Source of the DNA: Sabellastarte sp. h YS-2021
Lineage: Eukaryota; Annelida; Polychaeta; Sabellida; Sabellidae
Direction: 5' to 3'
DNA length: 64,000 bases
NCBI GenBank assembly: GCA_964017235.1
Contig: OZ024929.1
Span: 113,879,793 to 113,943,792, forward strand
Positions 58,701 through 64,000 of this stretch are shown here, in pieces; the first letter of the stretch is position 1; each line of letters begins with the position of its first letter. Below the pieces are notes generated by a model. That model ran no database searches and had not been told where the DNA came from. It was given only the letters and a program-made list of their open reading frames with translations. Made by a program: the position numbers and the translations under genes.

Positions 58701-61700
58701 GTGAAAAATGTGATAGACTATTTTCTTTCAAAACATATAGTTTTATGATTTTTATCAATATCCATTTAAATTGTGTTAATTTATTACTTCTAAATAAATG
58801 TTATTTCTTCATTTTATGTTTTGACTGGAGGTATAAATGACAGTATTTTTGAGTATGTAGTGTGTACTTTTGGGGGTTGCATTCCCTTATGTCTTTCTAT
58901 CATTCAGATTTATTCTATTGTTGAAAAATTATATCATGCAAAAAACCATGGCTAATTTTCTAATATGTAATGAGCAAAATGTATTTTTATATGCAGGGAA
59001 TAAACTTTATTTTTAAACCACATAAATGAGGAGAAAATGTGTCAGATATCAGTAAATATATATTTCTCCATTTATTTAGTAAAACATTCATTTTTCTTTG
59101 GAATAAATCAACCTCACACTTGAAGAGAAAAAAATAGTCAGTATGGCAAAAAATACTATCTGTATTTTAATTGTGGTGTCAAAATGATTGTTGTTTCTTT
59201 GCACATTCACTCCTGTGTATTCAGATCCCAAACTGTCAGGTCCTCTGGGTCAAAGACTGATGTCTGTAGTTGGAAATGCAAGGGGAGACAATGTAAAGCC
59301 AGTTGATGTCCAGGCGCAAGTCATAGACAAATCCATTGGTATAAAAGCAGAGACTGTACACAGACACCATCTACCAGAGGACACAGAGGGAGACCCAAAT
59401 AAAGTTATCTTACCCATTCTAGTCATTGCCTGCAATAGACCTTCAATTAATGTCAACCTCGACCAACTCATACGGTAGGACCTTACGATGTATACAAGTG
59501 TACTTGTGTAATGCTGTAGGGGTGACATCGCATTAAATTGGTTTCACTGTTGAACTTGGCCTTTTTTGTCAAGAGTATTGACATTTTGTTTCAGGGGCAA
59601 AATCCTGTTAAATTTCTCTTTATTGCGTTTAGCCACGTTACTGTCAGAATGAACGCAGCCAACTGGCTGCTGGGTATTGTATATCATCTGTGTGATAATG
59701 AAATCCTTTATTAACTTTTTAATTCACTGGTACTTCTTTGGGATATATTTATTATGTGGCAGTTGTCATGTATATGCTAGTATGTTCACCCAAACAGATG
59801 TATCAGTGATGTTAAACTAATTTTATCCAAACTATTGGATTCTTCATATTTTTTTAAATATACTAAAGAAGTGTGATAATATTATCTGAATAATAAAGAA
59901 AGAACTGCAGAGCAGTCAGAAAAGCAATCAGAAAAAAAAACACTAGCAGTGCATTATTAGAGTAGTGCACTGTTAATGAAAGTCTTGAGACCCCCAAAAA
60001 TGGAAAAAAAGGTGATCTATAGAAGCTCAAACCTCAGAGAGACCTCGGACTGGACAAAAAAAAATAAATAAAAACAAGCATCAATTAGTTTGTAAATTGT
60101 AATAAAGTATTGCCATTGGATATTAATTCCATATTTAAACTTTATTTTGCACTCCCAACAAACATAAATTACAATTTAGCTCCCATGCGAAGGAATAATA
60201 ATGGTTGTCAAATCTTACAAACAGTAATTAAAATTGCAACAACTAAAAATATTTTTTTTAAAGTTTTGTGTTATAGAACTTTTTTTTTGAATACACCTGA
60301 TGTCTCAAAAGTTATTTTGATTGCTAGCCAAGTATCACTATCTCATGTGAACTCTTGCCTCATTTCTCTAGACTTAGTATTTTGGATGTAGAGTTACTTG
60401 TTACTGTGTTTTAGAATAAGACCATCAGTGGAGCGTTTTCCTATCATTGTCTCACAAGATTGCGGTCACTCTCAAACTGCTGATGTCATCAAATCTTACG
60501 GAGACCAGGTTACTCATATAATGGTAAAGCTGATGTTTTATTGACTTTTTACCCCACAGCCCTTAAGGGCTGTCGGGGTATTGTTTTCACCCATGGTGTC
60601 CGGATGGGTTGGTGGGCGGGCAGGGGGCGGGAAAAGTTTGTCCGGCCTGTATCTCAGAAACTGTAAGCGGTAAGAAGTTGATACTTGGTAGGGACATTGG
60701 TTAGGGGGTGTAGGTGTGCAGCATCATGGTGTGACCTTGATTTGACCTTTGACCTTGCCGTAGTGACCTTGACCTATAAAATCTTGTCCGGGCTATATCT
60801 CGGAAACCGTGAGGTGTAGGAAGTTGATATTTGGTAAGGACATTGGTTAGGGGTTGTAGGTGTGCAATGTCATGGCATGACCTTGATTTGACTTTGCTGT
60901 AGTGACCTTGACTTATAAAATCTTGTCCAGGCTATATCTCGGCAACCATAAGGTGTAGGAAGTTGATACTTGGTAGGGACATTGGTTAGACGGTGTAGTT
61001 GTGCAATGACATGGTGTGACCCTTATTTAACCTTTGACCATGCCATGGTGACCTTGACCTATAAAATCTTGGCCGGGCTATAACTCAGAAACTGTAAGGT
61101 GTAGGAAGTTGATATTAGGTAGGGACATTGGCTAGGGTGTGTAGATATAAAACGTCATGGTGTGACCTTGATTTGACCTTTGACCTTCCCGTAGTGACCT
61201 TGACCTATAATGCCTTGTTCGGGCTATATCTCAGAAACCATAAGGTGTAGGAAGTTGATATTTGGTAGGGACATTGGTTGGGTGTTATAGGTGTGCAACG
61301 TCATGGTGTGACCTGGATTTGACCTTTGATCTTGCATATCTGATGCTATTGTATCTCTCTACAGGGATATCTGATACTATTTTATATCTCTTATATCTTA
61401 TATCTTTTTACTTGAATCTTGGTTGTTGCATCTTTGAGTATCTTTTGATGTAGATTAAACAATGTTAAAGTGATATTAGAATTTATTAAGGGCTTTACTT
61501 TTGCAACTTCCCATTGTAACAGATGGTATTTCATTAAGTGAGCCATAGGTTTTGCCCCAACACCACACATAAGCATGTTTTGTCACATCTGTATGTATGG
61601 GTAATATTCAAAAACATTTAAACCGTAATTCGACCATACAAAACAAATATTAAAATGGGAAAGGACTTAAATCTTCACGCAAATGTATCAGGTCACTTTG

Positions 61701-63774
61701 GTATGGTTGAACAGTATCGAAAACATGCAAGTCATAATTCAGCTGTGCGAAATGTGCATGTATAATCATCTTACAGCTTCTAGACAAACAGACTGGCAGG
61801 ATCTTAATCTTTTCAACCCAATAGCATTTCTGTTGGCTGCGGAGTGACGGATCGACGCTAATTTCGAACCCTGCCTTGATTTGACCTATAATATATTGTC
61901 TGGGCATATCTCGGCAACCGTAAGGATATGGATTGCTGCAACTGATTATTATATGTACTTTTACATAATTGTGATATTTACATTGACAGCTATTCTCCAG
62001 TTAATAAATTTTACAGCTTCATAATCTTTAGTTTACTGAATTGTCTTGTTTTAATACTTTATCTTTACATGCAGTTTCTTTGTCTTAAATATTATTTTCT
62101 CTACTTAAACATTATTTGGACACTGACACTGCTCTGAAAGTATCCCATTCTGTGTATTGTTTCACTACTTCTATATCTCATGGTGTTGAAAACTATTTCC
62201 TCAGGCTGTGGGGTATGGGCATCTCTGATGCTATTTTCTTATTTAAAATCCATTTGCTGTATCATTTAGGAGTGTTTTAAATTTTAAAATATTAAAAGAA
62301 CAGTATTTATTTATTCATACTTTCAAAATGTACACAATTCACCATTTATGGAAACATGCATAAAGTGTAATATATTTATACTTTGTTTTAAAAGTATTGT
62401 ATAAATGCTATAACAACATAATTCCATAGCAATCATACTTAATTGGATTATCATGTAATTTAATGCAAAGGATACAGTCTGCTAATATCCCATGTTGCAT
62501 TGGTGGATTTTCAGAAATAACCATGAGACAATATACTTATTATAAAATAGTAAATACATATTGTAATTGAAATTCACATGTAATTTATTGCATTCCTTTT
62601 GTGTCTGACTTAAATCTTATCGCCCTTTACACATTGACAATCATTTGATAGGTCACCTGTCGTATTGATTACAAAGTATGACGTGTGTGTTTTGAATTGT
62701 GTGGCATGTACATTTAATCTGGTCCCGTATTTCAGACTAAATAAGAATAACAAGTTAGATATCATTATCGCTGAATAGACAGTGACACATTGCATTAAGT
62801 AGATTGCACAATCTTCAGTAGAAATTGTAATATGATATTTATCACAAGAGTAGTGACATTTTAAAATTCCAGCTTTAAGGATTAGGAGAGATTTAATAAC
62901 AAAGATGACATTTCTGATGAATTTTATCTTTCACTGTTTTAGACACAGTGCTCTAGAGGTCTTAGAATTCTTTGTAAACTTCAGATACACAAGGGCCATG
63001 TAAATTACAGCAAAAATGCATTTAATCTAGATTTCAAAGAAAATATGGTCCACAGGAGGCCTCATAATTCACTGAAATTAAAAATATGCCTTTGACTTTT
63101 ATAAAATGTAAGCATTATTTGCAATTTCTTCAGTGGGTATCACCATCTGACATTATGTTCTAGTGATTGGAATTTCTGCCTTAAATTTGTGCCTAGTTTA
63201 AATGAAGACCAAGTATGGTATATCTTGATGGGAATAATACTTTATACAGTAGAACCTCTATTATCCGACCCTCTATTATCCAAATTTTCAATTATCCAAC
63301 CTCCAATCTACTCTCCCAGCTCCATTTAAACCTGTTATTTCAGGCTTTCTATTATCTGACCTTTCTATTATCCAACCTAATTGTTACTCTCCCAAGAGGG
63401 TCGGATAATACAAGCTCTGTATTTGTTTGGTAAAGCTATCCAGGTCCACCTTGTTAGAATGTAAATGTATTTTTTAAGAAGTTGACAAGAAACCTTTGAC
63501 TTTTGTCTGTTAGCCCATTATGACATCTGTGGTAATTAATTGGTATAAATAATAATGGGTTAACTTACAAGAATATTTTTAAAATGCTAATGTCAGATAA
63601 AACACAAGAGTATGTTCTTTTTATTACCATTACAGCATCCTGATCTCAGTGATATCAAGTTGGGCACCAAAGAAAAGAAATTCCAGGGATATTACAAGAT
63701 CGCACGTCACTACAAGTGGGCGATGAACCAAGTCTTTCACCATTTTAACTACTCTGCTGTCATCATTGTGGAAG
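40688..63774 (+). CDS. MGAT1: Alpha-1,3-mannosyl-glycoprotein 2-beta-N-acetylglucosaminyltransferase (GnT-I), 5' part, seven coding exons
   Basis: GnT-I transfers GlcNAc from UDP-GlcNAc to the alpha-1,3 mannose of Man5GlcNAc2 in the medial Golgi, the gateway to hybrid and complex N-glycans. The joined exons give 320 codons plus one base. The cytoplasmic tail is MKRR. A signal-anchor spans about residues 6-26. A Gln/Glu/Leu-rich stem with coiled-coil character covers about 33-86 and 117-154. The catalytic domain starts at about 215. Visible family blocks are ILVIACNR (219-226), FPIIVSQDCGH (246-256), KFQGYYKIARHYKWA (289-303) and AVIIVE (315-320). In family terms R226, D253 and H299 correspond to nucleotide-sugar-binding residues, and E320 begins the Glu-Asp-Asp metal motif. 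All junction phases agree and all introns are GT-AG. The catalytic domain begins about 100 residues later than in vertebrate enzymes (about 445 residues in total). The 3' half lies beyond the window. The identity is firm; exon 3 is the least certain part. Confidence 0.93.
42024..42060. repeat. AT dinucleotide microsatellite
   Basis: (AT)n of about 20 bases followed by GTTACATGTATATATATGTA. Confidence 0.9.
42268..42494. mobile_element. Short foldback with AAATTCGCCA arms
   Basis: The left arm (42268-42311) reads AGAGTAAGAAATGTAAAATT then CGCCACATATCTGAAATTCG. The right arm (42451-42494) is its inverted form with a few changes. Each arm contains two direct copies of (T/A)AAATTCGCCA, so the arms are again made of short direct units. 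The frame at 42246-42590 minus is read-through of this element. Confidence 0.75.
43188..43842. mobile_element. Minisatellite-bearing element, family G (HINE/pearl-like)
   Basis: The 5' hairpin has arms AACTCCAGCC and GGCTGGGGTT (43188-43213). A GC-rich tract with (GGC)n follows (43233-43258). Two direct repeats of about 157 bp come next, each with GTGGGTGTTCCACAGCCTAA, GGATTTTCACCAAATTTTCA and CAACTGTTGCCATGGCA, then a shorter duplicated unit (TTGCTCTAAAATCTTTAATG). The right end repeats one arm, GGGCTGGGGTT (43832-43842), followed by a small hairpin GCC(T)ACC-AAG-GGTGGC. It has no protein gene. Confidence 0.7.
45935..47064. mobile_element. Non-autonomous DNA element with nested-palindrome termini and 8-9-bp target duplication
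   Basis: The left end is GGTCCCTCTAAATACCG, then CTCCGCACGGTAAT and CTCCGCACGTTTACCGTG. The right end is the inverted counterpart (GGGTCCCACTAAACACCGTG, then CTCCGCACGGTAT). Within each end CTCCGCACG pairs with CGTG(T/C)GGAG to make a hairpin. The flanks TTTCTTTTC (45926-45934 and 47065-47073) are an exact direct repeat. If the element starts one base earlier, the duplication is 8 bp. There is no transposase. A 72-bp tandem duplication lies inside. The superfamily is not decided. Confidence 0.75.
46016..46219. repeat. 72-bp tandem repeat, two exact copies plus one worn
   Basis: Units start with GAAGCCACAGAATCAAATTT at 46075 and 46147 and are identical to each other. A diverged partial unit precedes them (46016-46074). 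The exact identity implies a recent duplication inside the older mobile element. Confidence 0.85.
47075..48354. other. Intron 1 remainder, AT-rich
   Basis: No repeat partner, RNA or additional exon was seen. Confidence 0.5.
48355..48517 (+). CDS. MGAT1: MGAT1 coding exon 2 (stem, coiled coil)
   Basis: It encodes residues 33-86 and the first base of codon 87: QPARDADLLQSIHDLELSVK, then a Gln/Glu/Leu-rich helix with QIQERESLIQELKKLQEGLV. The leucine spacing suggests a coiled coil that could support dimerisation in the Golgi lumen. The acceptor ACAG|CAG is a NAGNAG site, so an isoform lacking Q33 is possible. The donor GCCA|GTGAGT is strong. Confidence 0.85.
48518..50053 (+). other. MGAT1 intron 2
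   Basis: A 1.5-kb GT-AG intron, AT-rich, with no repeat recognised. Confidence 0.6.
50054..50127 (+). CDS. MGAT1: MGAT1 coding exon 3 (predicted 74-nt phase-restoring exon)
   Basis: Exon 2 ends in phase 1 and exon 4 needs phase 0. Direct joining of exons 2 and 4 hits a stop after four codons. This 74-nt interval has an excellent acceptor (TTTTTTTTGTATTTGTTTCAG), a strong donor (TTT|GTGAGT) and the exact length to repair the phase. It adds residues 87-111, reading TLSMGEVIVTGVVTLKLVHG then ITQEF, an alternating hydrophobic stretch unlike the flanking helices. I know of no counterpart in vertebrate GnT-I. An unseen alternative exon cannot be excluded. Confidence 0.6.
50128..53950 (+). other. 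MGAT1 intron 3
   Basis: A 3.8-kb GT-AG intron, AT-rich. Frames at 50821-51033, 51077-51304 and 52364-52625 have no recognised domain. No repeat was clearly identified. Confidence 0.6.
53951..54080 (+). CDS. MGAT1: MGAT1 coding exon 4 (stem, coiled coil)
   Basis: It encodes residues 112-154 and the first base of codon 155: GMAFDGQDVRGQ, then VTYLETQIKQQISHHQRLLT and QLHQYKETLAA, another heptad-like helix rich in Gln and Leu. The acceptor is TTTGTTTCAG and the donor GCCA|GTAAGG. Frames on the opposite strand here (53784-54104) are shadows. Confidence 0.83.
54367..54426 (+). repeat. G-run, potential G-quadruplex
   Basis: Many tracts of four or more G with short spacers, ending in an unbroken G run of about 14. 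The G-rich strand is the coding strand, so the pre-mRNA could fold, about 290 nt after a splice donor. Confidence 0.8.
56265..56560 (+). repeat. Dispersed repeat family K, plus copy
   Basis: The most complete copy here: ACCTCCACCAAGAAGGTATT, GTTTGTCTGTTTGTCCTTTT, GGCAGGATTAAGTGAATACT, ACTGGTTAAATCTTCATGAA, GATGGGTCCCGGTCTAAATA, AATTTTGAGCGTCATCAGGA, and the end TGGCAGAGGTCTGTGCTCTC followed by TGTGTGCTCTTG. Copies are found at 32290 (+), 40245 (-) and 570 (-). Confidence 0.7.
59225..59474 (+). CDS. MGAT1: MGAT1 coding exon 5 (end of stem, start of catalytic domain)
   Basis: It completes codon 155 and encodes residues 156-237 plus two bases of codon 238. A polar linker leads to VILPILVIACNRPSINVNLD then QLI, the first beta-strand of the Rossmann-like nucleotide-sugar fold with its conserved Arg (R226). 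The acceptor is TGTATTCAG and the donor ATACG|GTAGGA. Confidence 0.92.
59475..60414 (+). other. MGAT1 intron 5
   Basis: A 0.94-kb GT-AG intron. The frame at 60110-60391 is unrecognised. No repeat was assigned. Confidence 0.65.
60415..60523 (+). CDS. MGAT1: MGAT1 coding exon 6
   Basis: It completes codon 238 and encodes residues 239-274, including RPSVERFPIIVSQDCGHSQT and SYGDQVTHIM. The SQDCGH block contains the Asp (D253) that in GnT-I contacts uridine. The acceptor is GTGTTTTAG and the donor ATG|GTAAAG, phase 0. Confidence 0.93.
60548..62240. mobile_element. Minisatellite-bearing element, family C copy 3
   Basis: The best-preserved 5' end of the family: TACCCCACAGCCC, the palindrome CAGCCCTTAAGGGCTG, TCGGGGTATTG, then GGGTTGGTGGGCGGGCAGGG. 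Five units follow between about 60640 and 61330 with GTAGGAAGTTGATA at about 60670, 60818, 60957, 61100 and 61248 (period about 139-148 bp). A unique segment comes next, perhaps with a further insertion at 61340-61860. The tail GAATTGTCTTGTTTTAATAC through CAGGCTGTGGGGTATGG then ends in the hairpin GCATC-TCT-GATGC. Confidence 0.75.
62241..63246. other. Intron 6 remainder, AT-rich
   Basis: No supported feature was seen. Confidence 0.5.
63247..63419. mobile_element. Tigger/pogo-type MITE
   Basis: The left end CAGTAGAACCTCTATTATCC followed by GACCCTC pairs with the right end GAGGGTCGGATAATACAAGC followed by TCTG. TA dinucleotides flank both sides (63245-63246 and 63420-63421), the Tc1/mariner-Tigger target site. 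Additional CTATTATCC units repeat inside. It has no transposase. Confidence 0.85.
63636..63774 (+). CDS. MGAT1: MGAT1 coding exon 7 (last in window)
   Basis: It encodes residues 275-320 and one base of codon 321: HPDLSDIKLGTKEKKFQGYY, then KIARHYKWAMNQVFHHFNYS and AVIIVE. FQGYYKIARHY.WA is the most conserved GnT-I signature and includes H299. The donor GAAG|GTGAAA cuts after the first base of the expected Asp codon of the metal-binding motif, so exon 8 outside the window must begin with two bases completing it. Confidence 0.94.
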
Positions 63775-64000
63775 GTGAAATAAGCTTACTAACTCTTTAA
63801 TTACTTTTACTTGACACTTGTGTCAGTTATGAAACAGTGAAATTGAGTTGGGTTTCATGTTCCTTTCAGAACTTAACCTTGAGGTTCAGTTTAATTGGGT
63901 ACAAATGTAATTTTTACCAGTTTGGTTTCATTATGAAAAAGTATATAACTAGAAAAAGCTTTTTATAGACAAAGCATCCCAATATGTATAAAAAATAGAA
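63775..64000 (+). other. MGAT1 intron 7, 5' part
   Basis: An AT-rich intron that runs off the window edge. Confidence 0.7.

Larger units (their letters stand above)
54081..59224 (+). other. MGAT1 intron 4
   Basis: A 5.1-kb GT-AG intron with a G-rich run (54367-54426) and a family K repeat (56265-56560). The rest is AT-rich without recognised features. Confidence 0.65.
60524..63635 (+). other. MGAT1 intron 6
   Basis: A 3.1-kb GT-AG intron carrying family C copy 3 (60548-62240) and a Tigger-type MITE (63247-63419). Confidence 0.75.

Noticed and set aside
59250-59528. 92-residue antisense frame
   Set aside because: It is a shadow of MGAT1 exon 5.

Overview
This is intron-rich, AT-rich animal nuclear DNA, probably from a lophotrochozoan and most likely a mollusc. 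That placement is an inference. It rests on the intron structure, one glycosyltransferase gene of animal type, and the repeat spectrum: tRNA-derived SINEs, CR1/L2/jockey-like LINE pieces, a Penelope-like element, hAT and Tigger MITEs, and minisatellite-bearing elements that resemble the pearl/HINE class known from bivalves. No bacterial or viral gene set, CRISPR array or organelle sequence is visible.

Only one host gene is supported. On the + strand from about 40.65 kb to beyond the right edge lie seven phase-compatible coding exons of MGAT1 (GnT-I), the Golgi enzyme that starts hybrid and complex N-glycan synthesis. The coding exons are 40688-40783, 48355-48517, 50054-50127, 53951-54080, 59225-59474, 60415-60523 and 63636-63774. 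They give 320 complete codons: a short cytoplasmic tail, one membrane anchor, an unusually long partly coiled-coil stem, and the N-terminal half of the catalytic domain. The last exon in the window stops one base into the codon expected to be the first Asp of the Glu-Asp-Asp metal-binding motif. The rest of the gene is outside the window.

The left 40 kb has no host exon I can support. It is a layered repeat landscape: foldback elements (1.75-2.52, 12.07-12.91, 13.31-13.88 kb); tRNA-derived SINEs (3.28-3.85, 11.65, 27.36, 34.4 kb); a broken PIF/Harbinger transposase (6.83-7.40 kb); a 5S-rRNA-like fragment (about 10.0 kb); tandem arrays (8.7-9.6, 14.6-15.45, 16.2-16.65, 17.0-18.3, 18.6-19.7, 20.0-21.95, 28.3-29.2, 35.26-35.5 kb); two hAT-type MITEs with exact 8-bp target duplications (15.54-15.91 and 20.98-21.78 kb); a decayed Penelope-like element (29.5-30.5 kb); and several LINE 3' fragments (22.5-25.0, 35.8-39.7 kb). 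More repeats lie inside the MGAT1 introns, notably 42.27, 43.19-43.84, 45.93-47.06, 56.3, 60.55-62.24 and 63.25 kb.

Two repeat patterns stand out. First, several elements with different sequences share one architecture: a 5' palindromic hairpin, a GC-rich tract, direct repeats of roughly 147-157 bp, a second copy of one hairpin arm, and a short 3' hairpin. Second, most of the tandem families, although otherwise diverged, carry a common short box (TATCTC or TAACTC, an 11-nt spacer containing AAACC, then GAGATA or GAGTTA). One family pair shows compensatory changes in the two arms.
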